Shown here: in pieces, positions 44,601-50,300 of the stretch
How positions within the stretch are numbered: the first letter of the stretch is position 1
Layout: each line of letters starts with the position of its first letter
From: Ypsolopha sequella
Lineage: Eukaryota; Arthropoda; Insecta; Lepidoptera; Ypsolophidae
Length of the DNA: 64,000 nt
Assembly: GCA_934047225.1 (NCBI GenBank)
Contig: OW204004.1
Coordinates: forward strand, 3,786,401 to 3,850,400
Direction: 5' to 3'
Notes under the pieces: generated by a model
What the model was told of the DNA's origin: nothing
What the model saw: the letters and a program-made list of their open reading frames with translations, nothing else
The model's database searches: none
Made by a program: the position numbers and the translations under genes

Positions 44601-46535
44601 GCACATCTCCGAAACCACTAAACAGATTTGGATGCGGTTTTTTTTATTATCATAATGACCCTGTTCAACATATTATAGGGCCGATAATATAGGCTATAAA
44701 GGGATGTTCATAAAATAACGACCAAGCTGAAAACGGGATAGAATTCAATAAACGTGGGTGGGGTCGCGGGCAAGGCACATACCTACTATAATACTTTACA
44801 CACTAACATCTGAATCTATTCGTTCAGTGAGTAATTGTGCAACTTTAGTTTGAAGTTTTTCACAGCATCGCGGAAGCTGGGTGTATATAGAGAGGCCGAA
44901 AAAGAGGATGCGAGGACAGAGAAAGCGCCTGCGAGGCAGATGTTCTCCATCCTTGCATGCTCGTTTTTCGGCCGGGCTAGCTTTATTTGGGATATTGCTA
45001 GTTTTTATATTGAATTGAGGGGGAGTGCGAGCGTGTATAATGTTTGTTTCTGAAAATAAATATGTCATTTGTTTCCTGTAGCCCATGCGGGCGAAGCTAG
45101 TAGTAAATAAATAGAAAGTAATAAAAAATATGTCAATAACTAGTTAAGTTTAAATTTATTATCAAAAATTTTTTACTAACAGATGCTATTTGGAATGCAA
45201 ATTGTTCATGATAAAAAATCTTTGAAGAGCAAGTTTTAAGAGAAAGTTGCCACCAACTTGTTTACCATTAAATGAATGCATTTGAGCACCACTCTGCAGG
45301 CACAGCTCATGACATGTGATAATGGTTGGTATAGATAATATTGTACAATGGAGGGACAGAATTTTGACAAGGTGCAATTTTTTTTTTTCTTTTCGTTGTC
45401 TGATTTCACATTTGAGAAAAACAAGTTGAAAAACACTTGTAGGTACTATAGAATGAAATAGGTACCTAATTTGGCTATTCCATTACAAGGCATGAGTGTT
45501 TTCTCAAAAGTGACTTTCCTCAGCATGCACAGAACATTCTTTATTGGTAATTTTCAATTACAGGTCATACTTATTTCTATTCTTTCCACTTTTTATCTAC
45601 AGCCAAAATCTTTGGGTTGTTGTATTTATGGCAGTGGCCTGCATCAAACTTTTTTTCGGAAAAGCAATCAGAAGGTCAAGTTTGATGATGAAAAAAATAT
45701 GAAAAAATTTAAATAACACTTTGAAAAAAATAGGTTGGTATGAAAATGTTCACTCTAGGGTAGGCAGTGAATACCCTGACGTCATACAAACTCCCTTTTT
45801 TTAAAGTGTTATTTAAATTATTTCATTTTTTTTTTATTATCAAACTTGACCTTCTGATTGCTTTTCCGAAAAAAAGTTCTATACATGCCACTACTTTATG
45901 GTAACTAAAGAAATACAAGGAAATTAAATTAGAACTAATATAAACGGTTGGGGTGTAGATAAGGGGCACTATGTGAAAAAATATGTAGAAAATGGATCAT
46001 GCCCCATATAGACACTGACCAAATACACCTAAATGTTAGTACAACTATATCTACTATGAAAGTATGAATCATAAACACACTATTTTCAAGCAAGATTACT
46101 GAGTAAACAAATAAGAAAATGACTCAGAACTTGCAGTATAACCTTTATTATCACTACACATACCTCCAGATGCAATGTAGAACCCGCTAGGTGAGTATTT
46201 CGCTACATTAACTTGGCACGAATGCTCAGTGTACACATCGGCAATAGCTGGATTCTCAATGTCCCTTATAACCACTGAATTTCCATTAGAATACAAAAAT
46301 GTTCTTCCTTTAGGATCACCGCCTAGAACAAGTGGCTGACCGCGGCTGGTCCTTGGTAGAGCGGCGAAAATATACTCTGTAGAAAGAGAAGATCCCAATT
46401 ACTCTATTTATAGCACTATTTACCTGATAAGAGCTGTAATTAATAAATTATTGGCAGCAAAAGGGTTCGGTCAACACATGCTTCAAATTTTCGTAAAATA
46501 GCTATAAGTAAGGACTTACTATTAGAATAAGACAT
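5582..46535 (-). CDS. flr: WDR1/AIP1-type actin-interacting protein, 14 coding exons
   Basis: Encodes the WD-repeat cofactor that works with cofilin to disassemble actin filaments in the cytoplasm (known for the WDR1/AIP1/flare family). Exons joined in order: 46520-46535, 46164-46376, 27011-27158, 26027-26207, 25399-25518, 23597-23761, 22782-22877, 21418-21529, 13499-13627, 12259-12365, 9896-9998, 8378-8550, 7405-7555, 5582-5691. Every junction is GT-AG and every phase agrees; the total is 1,824 nt, 607 residues plus TAA, the normal family length. The product starts [20 protein letters not shown] and ends near [11 protein letters not shown]-type blades with GH...W(D/N) spacing run throughout, as expected for two linked seven-blade propellers. 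Introns are swollen by transposons; the longest is about 19 kb. The start codon is chosen because MSYSNKYIFA matches the family N-terminus. Untranslated regions were not delimited. Confidence 0.95.
5821..5991. repeat. AT-rich inverted repeat
   Basis: TATATAAAAACACTTATTAA and its reverse complement bracket 5821-5991, with about 44-bp arms. It directly abuts family A copy 1. Confidence 0.65.
6000..6368 (+). mobile_element. Family A repeat, copy 1 of 5
   Basis: Runs from ATAGTAGTTTATGCTACAAG to GAGCACTTGCATTGAAAA. The family holds a central GTATCATACTACGTTTTTC and ATTGGCTCAAAAGG blocks. No coding. A Helitron- or MITE-type non-autonomous element is possible; no clear duplication was seen at the ends. 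Confidence 0.7.
6733..7363 (+). repeat. LINE 3'-end repeat E, interrupted copy
   Basis: The left portion (6733-6781) and right portion (about 7280-7363) match the tail of repeat E. Between them lies a copy of family A (6782-7172) and other AT-rich sequence, so this copy is probably older than the family A insertion. Confidence 0.4.
6782..7172 (-). mobile_element. Family A repeat, copy 2 of 5
   Basis: Inverted relative to copy 1 and only about 400 bases from it, within the same flr intron. Starts TTTTTCAATGCAAGTGC. Confidence 0.7.
7405..7555 (-). CDS. flr: flr coding exon 13
   Basis: Residues 522-571: [20 protein letters not shown], then [19 protein letters not shown]. Acceptor CTTCCAG, donor GTGAGTA. 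Locally GC-rich compared with its introns. Confidence 0.94.
7556..8377 (-). other. flr intron 12, no element recognised
   Basis: AT-rich with a short (ATT)n at about 8012-8030. No gene or bounded repeat noticed. Introns at 10801-11040, 11501-12258, 21530-22230 and 25519-26026 are similar. Confidence 0.4.
8378..8550 (-). CDS. flr: flr coding exon 12
   Basis: Residues 464-521: [20 protein letters not shown], then [19 protein letters not shown] and [11 protein letters not shown]. Acceptor ATTCCAG, donor GTATGTT. Confidence 0.94.
8718..8866. mobile_element. Foldback MITE, AACCCGTACGAATTAACTG ends
   Basis: Arms TAACCCGTACGAATTAACTG and CAGTTGATTCGTACGGGTTG about 30 bp long; GC-rich core. In the intron before flr exon 12. 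Confidence 0.65.
8868..9222 (+). repeat. 360-bp dispersed repeat, copy 1
   Basis: Starts CATCCATCAGCCTAGTTCGT and runs to GAGCCCGGCATCAGCTC. A close copy lies inverted at 30466-30825. Short frames here are not conserved between copies. Confidence 0.75.
9300..9368 (-). repeat. tRNA-derived SINE head
   Basis: Minus strand: GTACCTCAGTCGGTAGGAC then AGAGTTCAAATCCTG. tRNA-like but imperfect. Confidence 0.5.
9390..9640 (-). pseudogene. LINE C-terminal scrap
   Basis: Minus strand reads [11 protein letters not shown] and [18 protein letters not shown] before a stop, and ends in CAGCAGTGTACGAATACAGG, the familiar lepidopteran LINE terminus (SSSV-EYRL). Decayed. Confidence 0.5.
9654..9817. mobile_element. 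MITE, GCGGGTCTACC ends, copy 2
   Basis: Same arms as 1311-1472, but the core (GACGACGCCCGCCC...) is the reverse complement of the first copy's core, so the two are inserted in opposite orientation. It lies about 80 bases from flr exon 11. Confidence 0.8.
9896..9998 (-). CDS. flr: flr coding exon 11
   Basis: Residues 430-463: [20 protein letters not shown] and [11 protein letters not shown]. Acceptor TTTCCAG, donor GTGAGTG. A LINE fragment on the opposite strand begins about 150 bases away. Confidence 0.93.
10157..10800 (+). pseudogene. Frameshifted LINE 3' end
   Basis: Pieces in three frames, [39 protein letters not shown], and [20 protein letters not shown] to CERDD, form one LINE C-terminus broken by at least two frameshifts. 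An AT-rich 3' UTR and AATAA-rich tail follow to about 10800. Opposite in strand to flr. Confidence 0.65.
11041..11500 (+). repeat. LINE 3'-end repeat E, copy 1
   Basis: Contains TGATCATTGAACCTTGTTCC, TAGATTTCACCTTGTATAAT and ends AAACTATTTGAATTTGAA. Other copies lie at 22231-22613 (+) and 53837-54250 (-). The tail form suits a non-LTR retrotransposon. Confidence 0.65.
12259..12365 (-). CDS. flr: flr coding exon 10
   Basis: Residues 394-429, reading [20 protein letters not shown] and TTIVATVKE. It was located because exon 9 (phase 1) and exon 11 (phase 0) do not join directly. At 107 bp with acceptor TTCCAG and donor GTATGAC it restores the frame. The longer opposite-strand reading frame here is only its shadow. 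Confidence 0.9.
12735..13118 (+). mobile_element. Family A repeat, copy 3 of 5
   Basis: Near-complete copy in flr intron 9, from ATAGTAGTTTATGC to CATGCATTGAAAA. Confidence 0.7.
13241..13443. mobile_element. MITE C, copy 1 (left arm truncated)
   Basis: Right arm intact to ATGCACGCCACTG; left arm starts at AATAAAAAAATATG, missing about 50 bases. The core GCCAGGGTAGGCACTACCC is shared with the other copies. It lies 55 bases from flr exon 9. Confidence 0.65.
13499..13627 (-). CDS. flr: flr coding exon 9
   Basis: Residues 351-393: [20 protein letters not shown] and [13 protein letters not shown]. Acceptor GTTCCAG, donor GTAAAT. The 7.8-kb intron before it holds a LINE and a P-like transposon. 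Confidence 0.93.
13655..16290 (-). mobile_element. 5'-truncated non-LTR retrotransposon (LINE)
   Basis: A minus-strand insertion with a 3' UTR and an AAAT-type microsatellite tail (13659-13695), as LINEs end. It carries the reverse-transcriptase frame at 14033-16231. A CATATTTTTTT-like sequence occurs on both sides (near 13650 and 16288), a possible target duplication. The 5' end stops within the endonuclease domain. It sits in flr intron 8. Confidence 0.75.
14033..16231 (-). CDS. Reverse transcriptase ORF of LINE, endonuclease lost
   Basis: 732 uninterrupted codons. Motifs in order: [20 protein letters not shown] (finger), [28 protein letters not shown] (palm A), [19 protein letters not shown] (B), and [10 protein letters not shown] with the catalytic YADD (C), then the thumb and a C-terminal region ending near LRQPIV. 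The N-terminus begins at the tail of an APE-type endonuclease, where the usual SDHDLI motif reads SYHDLI. So the copy is truncated and lacks a working endonuclease, although its polymerase frame is intact. It reads like the CR1/Jockey side of the LINE tree; the clade was not determined. An alternative is a young domesticated remnant, for which nothing argues. Confidence 0.85.
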   Translation of the reverse strand: MSPFSYHDLIFLSYKVRPPKHKPKFLLLRSFKGIDLEALRAEALAIDWTPVLCSQTVDAKVHNFNQILISLFDKHAPIKRIKIKHLPAPWLTQNIRDAMALRDKAKRNYKKCPSEINFENYKQLRNRCTKMCRNAKRHHIHKSVNNYSPAQVWKFLKTLGIGKSSETHPRTIDLNALNQHFSKPPVSLEDKLKNKTLLNLRNKPKPDCDHFTFKTVSECDVKRVILSITSKAVGDDEICSQMLHLILDELLPVLADVINCSLVTSSFPTAWKNAHVIPLPKTTNPSSFSEYRPISILPILSKVLESLVHNQLSYFLSKNSLLNHFQSGFRPGHSTVTALLKVSDDIRLAIDNKKLTILTLLDFSSAFNCVDFDVLLSILSSLNVSPLVTEWFDTYLRGRLQCIRSDEVSSEWCQLTAGVPQGGVLSPLLFSIFINSVSNVLSSNYHLYADDLQLYRHFDVTEANIAVSEMNSDLSNIHRWAEAFGLLVNPKKSQAIILGSRYMTSLLNQTVIPQVVYNDIPIAYTKSAKNLGVIFDCNLTWAAHINEVSRKVFATFHSLKRLQKFLPFETKVTLAQSLLLPIINYADVYFLDASQELLGKLERLQNLGIRFIYGLRKYDHVSQYREQLKWLPIKQLQYVHILCCLFNILKSPTSPPYLRDRYEYIFLRDKQVRSHTVSLLKTPSHNTGAYGNSFTVKSIKLWNSLPHTIRDSPSIGVFKRKIKEHYLRQPIV
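16383..16690 (-). pseudogene. LINE C-terminal fragment
   Basis: Minus strand reads [20 protein letters not shown], then [14 protein letters not shown] and [16 protein letters not shown]. It aligns with the fragment at 10157-10593 ([29 protein letters not shown]). Open for about 100 codons but lacking any start or RT domain. Confidence 0.65.
16952..17031 (+). pseudogene. THAP-domain first exon of the P-like element
   Basis: ATG opens [19 protein letters not shown], then KDGVTFHY across donor GTAAGTAT. This is the C-x-x-x-x-C and FH(R/K/Y)FP spacing of the DNA-binding THAP zinc finger, cut where THAP transposase genes often have an intron. A TATA-like TATATAAAA lies about 80 bases upstream. 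No matching second exon was found in the next 3 kb, so the gene is judged broken. Confidence 0.6.
17811..18068. mobile_element. MITE B, copy 1
   Basis: Ends AGGTCTTTCA and TGAAAGACCT flanked by TATA; inner arms AGGTGATTCAGTATCGTTAA. Nested in the P-like element and directly followed by the solo LTR. Copies at 60186-60370 and at the very end of the window. Confidence 0.75.
18075..18294 (+). mobile_element. Solo LTR nested in the P-like element
   Basis: 220 bp from TGTTAGCAAC to TATCTAACA with a 4-bp duplication ATAT on both sides (18071-18074, 18295-18298). It carries a TATA box, GGATATAAAAGG, near 18157, with a plausible start about 30 bases on, supporting plus-strand transcription. TGTTA ends and 4-5-bp duplications suit BEL/Pao or Gypsy. 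Confidence 0.7.
19449..19868. mobile_element. hAT-type MITE, 420 bp
   Basis: Terminal inverted repeats CAGGGTTGGATT and AATCCAACCCTG, with an exact 8-bp duplication CCTGACAT on each side (19441-19448, 19869-19876). AT-rich interior with no coding. Nested in the P-like element. Confidence 0.85.
20274..20325 (+). pseudogene. Second THAP-like exon start
   Basis: The frame [14 protein letters not shown] ends in TAA just before a GGTAATAC donor-like site. It resembles the start of a THAP finger (MxxCxVxxC). It lies in the same orientation as the first but near the right end of the element, suggesting rearrangement or a merger of two elements. Confidence 0.35.
21299..21391 (-). pseudogene. Broken tandem duplicate of flr exon 8
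   Basis: Matches 21424-21529 closely but lacks 13 bases (GACATACCGTCTA in gene sense), which shifts the frame. The acceptor CAG and donor are lost. It lies 26 bases past the real exon in transcription order. Confidence 0.8.
21418..21529 (-). CDS. flr: flr coding exon 8
   Basis: Residues 314-350: [20 protein letters not shown] through [14 protein letters not shown]. Acceptor TTTTCAG, donor GTACGTC. A broken copy of this exon lies just downstream at 21299-21391. Confidence 0.94.
22231..22613 (+). repeat. LINE 3'-end repeat E, copy 2
   Basis: Matches 11041-11500, with an internal duplication of the ACATGAACTAAATTAAAGG segment and an inverted copy of it (22400-22510). Confidence 0.65.
22782..22877 (-). 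CDS. flr: flr coding exon 7
   Basis: Residues 282-313: [20 protein letters not shown], then [12 protein letters not shown]. Acceptor TTCCAG, donor GTATGT. 96 bp, phase 0 at both ends. Confidence 0.94.
23102..23467 (+). mobile_element. Family A repeat, copy 4 of 5
   Basis: Copy in flr intron 6; part of the GGACGATTTAAA segment is missing. Ends CTTGCATTGATAA. Confidence 0.7.
23597..23761 (-). CDS. flr: flr coding exon 6
   Basis: Residues 227-281: [18 protein letters not shown] followed by [15 protein letters not shown], a typical WD blade. Acceptor CCCACAG, donor GTTAAT. Confidence 0.95.
23815..25330. mobile_element. 1.5-kb region with multi-part inverted arms
   Basis: GTGATGTACTACTTGTTTCG near 23921 is mirrored near 25285, and TGAGTAAACTCACACTTG near 24269 near 24942; the AGTGATGG blocks also pair. 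It occupies most of flr intron 5. A terminal-looking GATAGCTACGCCACTGG is at 24190-24210. The centre holds the 24496-24765 frame. Confidence 0.55.
24496..24765 (+). other. Unrecognised 89-codon frame with an internal duplication
   Basis: Reads [20 protein letters not shown], then two tandem 15-residue units [15 protein letters not shown] and [15 protein letters not shown], and a Lys-rich end. The units differ at several codons, mostly at silent third positions. No family recognised. It could be a fragment of a transposon gene; expression unknown. Confidence 0.3.
25399..25518 (-). CDS. flr: flr coding exon 5
   Basis: Residues 187-226: [20 protein letters not shown] and the blade-closing [11 protein letters not shown]. 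Acceptor CCAACAG, donor GTAGGG. Confidence 0.95.
26027..26207 (-). CDS. flr: flr coding exon 4
   Basis: Residues 126-186, beginning [20 protein letters not shown], with [17 protein letters not shown] near the end. Acceptor TTTACAG, donor GTGATT. Confidence 0.95.
26268..26530 (-). repeat. LINE 3' end with (TTTGAA)n tail
   Basis: On the plus strand it begins with ATTCAAATTCAAATTC and TTTATTCAAAATTATTG, the reverse of a typical LINE tail. The further sequence includes GCTGGCAGATAACTG. No intact frame. Confidence 0.4.
26700..26765 (+). repeat. tRNA-derived SINE head
   Basis: CCTCATTCGTCGGTAGAACG and GCGTTCGAATCCTACC at tRNA spacing. Confidence 0.5.
27011..27158 (-). CDS. flr: flr coding exon 3
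   Basis: Residues 77-125: [20 protein letters not shown], then GGPIKDIAW and GEGRER. Donor GTGAGATT. It lies 18,852 bases upstream on the window scale from exon 2's 3' edge, across the largest intron. Confidence 0.95.
28162..28647. mobile_element. hAT-type MITE, 486 bp
   Basis: Ends CAGCGTCTCTTAACC and GGTTAAGAAACGCTG, with an exact 8-bp duplication GTCTAAAC (28154-28161, 28648-28655). The subterminal GTCCGCGGACC-like sequence is typical of hAT MITEs. It contains a 75-bp tandem duplication beginning at 28341 and 28416. Confidence 0.85.
29606..30003 (-). mobile_element. Family A repeat, copy 5 of 5
   Basis: Inverted copy in the giant flr intron, TTTTTCAATGCATGTGC to TAGCATAAACTACTATT. Confidence 0.7.
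30199..30928. mobile_element. Insertion inside the RT fragment, including a shared 360-bp repeat
   Basis: Sequence separating the two RT halves. Its 30466-30825 part is the reverse complement of 8868-9222 (CACTGCTGGACATAAGCCTT ... GAGCCCGGCATCAGCTCTAC). The rest is AT-rich. Precise ends were not resolved. Confidence 0.5.
30466..30825 (-). repeat. 360-bp dispersed repeat, copy 2
   Basis: Reverse-orientation copy of 8868-9222, with scattered substitutions. Confidence 0.75.
31300..31400. repeat. GGGTTCC-family fragment with (CTGT)n
   Basis: GGGATCCTATTACTAAGCC and five CTGT units at about 31346-31370. Confidence 0.5.
31400..33929. other. Giant flr intron, no gene seen
   Basis: AT-rich; holds a hAT-like end TAGGGTTGCCAACTGTCCCG at about 33471-33490 without a visible partner. 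The stretches 27159-28161 and 28656-29605 likewise show nothing definite. Confidence 0.4.
33930..34085 (-). repeat. Dispersed repeat F, copy 3
   Basis: Minus strand reads TTTCAGAGGTGTTCCCATGC and ACGTCCCAACCGTGATAAG. This explains the 65-codon frame here. Confidence 0.55.
34105..37138 (-). repeat. Left long terminal repeat (3,034 bp)
   Basis: Begins TGTAACATAATAGG and ends CAGTCGTTACA. It holds a (GT)n run near 34747-34776, a TATAAAAAG on the plus strand near 34805, and short frames of about 60 codons on either strand (35194-35376 minus, 35278-35475 plus) with no recognisable product. LTRs are usually 0.2-1 kb, so this length is exceptional. Confidence 0.85.
37580..37860. repeat. GACAGACA-containing tandem array
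   Basis: About four degenerate units of 70-80 bp, each with GACAGACAGACGG, a GACAAAC block and an ACTAACGTACCCTATTTTTG-like block. It lies inside the LTR element. Confidence 0.65.
38523..38590 (-). repeat. tRNA-derived SINE-like fragment
   Basis: On the minus strand, a box A-like TACAGTGGTAAAGTCGC precedes a box B GGGTTCGAATCCC with tRNA-like spacing. Arms pair poorly, so it is a SINE head or pseudogene rather than a tRNA gene. It lies inside the LTR element. Confidence 0.45.
39684..42717 (-). repeat. Right long terminal repeat (3,034 bp)
   Basis: Copy of 34105-37138 at a constant offset of 5,579 bases, including the (GT)n run and all short frames. Identity breaks exactly at the TG and CA ends. 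Confidence 0.85.
43363..43537. repeat. GC-rich imperfect palindrome
   Basis: TAAGGCCGTCCGC at the left mirrors GCGGACCGCCTTA at the right; CGGCGCGGGT and ACCCGCGCCG pair inside. Arms of about 58 bp; much richer in GC than the surrounding intron. Its 75-codon frame is incidental. Confidence 0.65.
45632..45893. mobile_element. MITE C, copy 2
   Basis: Ends CAGTGGCCTGCATC and ATACATGCCACTA; flanks ATTTATGG and CTTTATGG match at 7 of 8 bases, suggesting an 8-bp duplication (hAT-like). Confidence 0.7.
46164..46376 (-). CDS. flr: flr coding exon 2
   Basis: Residues 6-76, ending GFYIASG before donor GTATGTG. It contains the conserved [12 protein letters not shown] and [13 protein letters not shown] stretches of the first blades. 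It enters after TTCTACAG. Confidence 0.95.
46520..46535 (-). CDS. flr: flr coding exon 1
   Basis: Only 16 coding bases: ATG plus four codons (MSYSN) and one base of the split Lys6 codon, followed by donor GTAAGTCC. It is too short for ORF-based gene finding and was found by joining to the next exon. Confidence 0.88.
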
Positions 46536-47230
46536 TCTGCTCTAAAAACTTTTAAGTAATACACTACACTCACAAAGCTAAAACTAAGATTTTATTCAGT
46601 ACTTATCAATTTATTTAGAAAACACAATCAGCCGCTACAACTTCATAGCCTCCCAAAAAAGTGACGTATAATTATCTTGTTGCGATGTTGGCACAACTGC
46701 TGGTCAACGAAATGCCCATATATGGAATTTTGGTTGTCTGTGGTGAAATTACGTTAAAGTTACGTTCTAGGTGAATCTGAATCGATTTTATATCGCAATA
46801 ACACGGTAAACTGAACTAGTCTGCCTTTTATCTATGGACAATTATCTATCTTGTCTGTGGGAAAAAAAGCGCGCGTCCGTCGAAATTCGTTCGATTACGA
46901 CCTTTTTTTATGCGTTTCGTTCGTGACAGTGAAATGTCAGAAGGTGTGCCCTAGACTTACATCATGTGATTGAGAAAAATGTACAGAAATCGATATTTAT
47001 CCTCGATTTAACATACTGAAACTGTGCGATATTGATAAGAGGAAAGGCATGCTTCCATCTGGAGTGCTAATAACTAACCTTAATTGCGAAATAATGGCGC
47101 AACTTTGCAAATTCTTTTGACACTCATTTCCACGTGGTGATGGTGAATGTCAAAATTCAGTCGACGTGTTAATTTCGTGTAGTGTAATTTTGCTCGTGGA
47201 TCCATCCGTCTGCGACTGTGTTTATGAGAA
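46536..47230. promoter_or_regulatory. Divergent promoter region between flr and CycJ
   Basis: About 0.7 kb separates the two start codons, so the 5' leaders and promoters of both genes must lie here unless a distal non-coding first exon exists. No TATA box is obvious. An ATCGAT core at 46989-46994 resembles insect DRE/BEAF-type sites, but that is only a six-base match. The compact shared interval suggests TATA-less housekeeping-type promoters (inference). Confidence 0.5.
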
Positions 47231-47253
47231 ATGGAGTCCTTGAACATGTCTAA
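47224..47253 (+). promoter_or_regulatory. Short upstream ORF overlapping the CycJ start
   Basis: An ATG seven bases before the CycJ ATG opens a nine-codon frame in another phase (MRNGVLEHV, stop TAA) that runs past the CycJ start. If it lies within the mRNA it could lower initiation at the main ATG; leaky scanning is an inference, not seen. Confidence 0.4.
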
Positions 47254-47347
47254 ACTCAACTTGTCTAGTGTACGTAGCCAGCCTTCCAATAGTTCCAACG
47301 ATATGGGAGCCAAGACCGAAACATCTGATCCAAAAGTGGAACCAAAC
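47231..47347 (+). CDS. CycJ: CycJ coding exon 1
   Basis: Residues 1-39, MESLNMSKLNLSSVRSQPSN and a polar tail, then donor GTAAGT. A short overlapping upstream ATG frame (47224-47253) covers the start. Confidence 0.85.
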
Positions 47348-50300
47348 GTAAGTGCTTAAAAACGTTATCAGAAATGATATCAGTTATCCGGTAAACTGGA
47401 TTTTATAATTCAAGTTCTGAGTTAAAATTATGCAGATTATTTGATCTTAGTCAAAGAAAACACGACCACATAATTTACATGTGACTGAATAAAGAAATAT
47501 CCCTTAGCGAAACTTACCGAAGCTAATAGAACTGCATAATTTTTGATGCTAATGTAGTACCTACATTGTATTTTAATATTTGGTTAGTTTTTGGCTTAAC
47601 ATACCTATAAGAAAACCAAATTGTTTCAACAGTGTCATTGATCGCACTGGCTGATGTAAACTATTTATTGTGTAATTAAGATCTTATATTAATTCCTTTG
47701 ATAATGCCATAAACGCGAAACCGGTCAGGAAGTATTAAATAAATTTGTGGGATAGTACAAGTGATTTTCTGTTCATTATGTTTCAACAGTGTCTTGATTA
47801 TCACAATATTTCCACATTACACCTTGTTAAAACCTGCATAGTTGCATGTGCAGCGTCAATATGAGGCAATATGTTGCAAACAAAACTGATAGCTGTTATT
47901 CTCTGTACATGTACTCATTTAGGTTGAAATATATAAGGGGGCAGTAAAGTAGATTCCGAAGTCTTTAATTTTAGTTTTAGTGCTGTCAAAACTGAATTTT
48001 CTTGATTGCAAAATAGTCCTTAATTGTTAGGAAAAGAAGCTAAATTACTTTGGAAAAATTTAAGTTTTGACAGAAGTAAAACTAAAATTAAAGCCTTCTG
48101 AATCGAGCCTACTATGGGAAAAAAAGACTCAGAAAATAACCGTCATGGTCATGGAAATGGAATGTGGTGGAGCAATTGCAATTGCCCCTTTATTCCTGTA
48201 CCTGGTAATGATGATGATGATGATATTTCAGTTCTACTTAATCCCTAAAAAAATTATGATAGCCTTTTCAGCCACTTCCGTTCTGAAGCCACCCCTTCTT
48301 TTTGATTAGGCTCTTTATTTGTTTCAATGCTGTAATCAATAGCCATTTTGATATAAGTTATTTCTGCAAATTCCTTCTTCTTGGTGGGCTCGGTTTCCGC
48401 ACCTAGTCTCTTACTTGGACCTTTGTGCGTGGAAAGTGTGGAGCCGGCTATTCCAGCCAGCCCAGCTCTCGCCAGAATCCCAAGAGGCGACCTAGGTCGC
48501 CACAGGATTGGCGAAGGGTCCCCGGTTCCCTGCAAATTACTTTAAATACTAATATATTTTGCAAGATTATCACAAAAGTTCCCCTGAGAGACACCCCAAG
48601 TTGGAGAAGTTTTTATTAAAAGCACTGTCTGACGTAAGCGGTTAACTTTGTAACTGATTGTTTAACCACAATCTACTATAGACCATTATTAGTTAGTAAA
48701 ATCTATTAACTATTTTCTTCTATTCCAGAGTCTAACCGACAGTGATGAGGACTACACCTGTGAATATAGAGATGATATCTGGAACCACCTGCTCGAACAA
48801 GAAGCTGACAAGATCACACTTCACCTACAATCACCACAAGTAATTACTTGATTATGATTAACACTTGCGATTGTCTGCACTTGGTGAGACTTGGATATCA
48901 AGATGAAAATTAACACAGCACTGTATATTTACTTAACTAGCTTCTGTTTTATAGTCTAAGAGCTAGCGACCAAATCGGTCATGTATCAGCTGTATTGAAA
49001 CTCCGTTTGCTACTTCCCTGAACAACCTTTTCCGATAATATTCGTGCTAGCAGGCCGCGGGCGGTGGGTGCGGGTGTAGTGGGGTGGGGAAAAAATTGAA
49101 AAAAAAATGTGGGCTCAGCGACTTTAATTCTTTTTTCAAACAGTTGCTCTGTACTCCCTGTGCACCCAAAAAAAATTTTAAATCGATCGGGTGGTGGGAA
49201 GGGGTTGCCAGCGTTAATTAAAAGTACCAAAATAATAATGATTTTCATGTGGGCTCAGCTGTATTGGCTTTTTTTTCTGACGCGAGATTAATTAATATGT
49301 AAGCCCCAAAAAAATAGTCATGCAAAAATATCGGTAGGAATGTATCGAAAAAAATTGTTGAAATCGTTGGATTTCGTTCGAAAATGAGCTGAGGGGAAGG
49401 CAAATCCAACGATTTCAACAATTTTTTTCGATACCTCGATCGATCGTATAAGTCTTGCCAAAAGGTGGTTTCTCCTGAAACGAGTTTCGAAATTTGCGCC
49501 TCTGTGACGCCTTTTGTACATCTTCCACATCATTCAATCTAGTTTTATCCTCCAAATAATTGCTATAATTCGGCCCTAAACGACGAACTTTTCTCCCCAC
49601 AGCTAGAATTCCGAGGATCACTGGTGCAGCAGCTCAGAGATGTAACGAAGAAGCTCGGCCTCACGATGGCGACCTTACACTCAGCCGTCACACATCTGGA
49701 TCTGTTCATGGACGCGCACAGACTGAGGGCGGATCGGCTGACGCATGTCGCGTTGGCTTGTCTGAGTTTAGCTGGTGAGTATACACATACACCATCGCCA
49801 TCGGCAACGTGCTACTACAAGCATCGCGACCGCAGAGGTCTTCCGTCTCGGACGTCACTCACACCGCACGCACAAACACTAGACTCTCAGTCACAGCCAA
49901 CGCTTTGCATCAACAATGCTCAGACAACCTCACATGGCCAACAACGTTAAAAAGTCATTTCAAAGAAATAAAAAAAACATGTTTGCATACTATGCAATAC
50001 AGTCATATTGTCTTATTGATTTTTGGCAGAACTAACAAAAGTTTGTCAAAATTAAGCTGTAGTTTTACATTGGTGCATGGAAGAATCCGGATGAAGTAGT
50101 TGGTTGATAACAATCGTCAAGTTACTTTAGGTAGATTACACTCAGAAAACATCTTAGTAAAAATCAGTTTGCCAGCAGTAACTAAACTTTGTTTAATCAT
50201 TGATAAAATGTTATAGAGTTACATGTTACCTTGGACAAATAAACCAGTATGTTATGTTACTCAAGTTACTTATAGTGAAATAAGCAACAACACTTTATCA

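Larger units (their letters stand above)
42722..46163. other. Giant flr intron, right part
   Basis: Apart from the GC-rich palindrome (43363-43537) and MITE C copy 2, AT-rich sequence with a (CA)n near 43040 and TACATA repeats near 43867. Repeat pieces at 44080-44190 resemble 61820-61960 inverted. Confidence 0.4.

Noticed and set aside
45236..45436. Small frames at 45.2-45.7 kb
   Set aside because: They are short, overlap on both strands and partly lie in MITE C; no support for coding.
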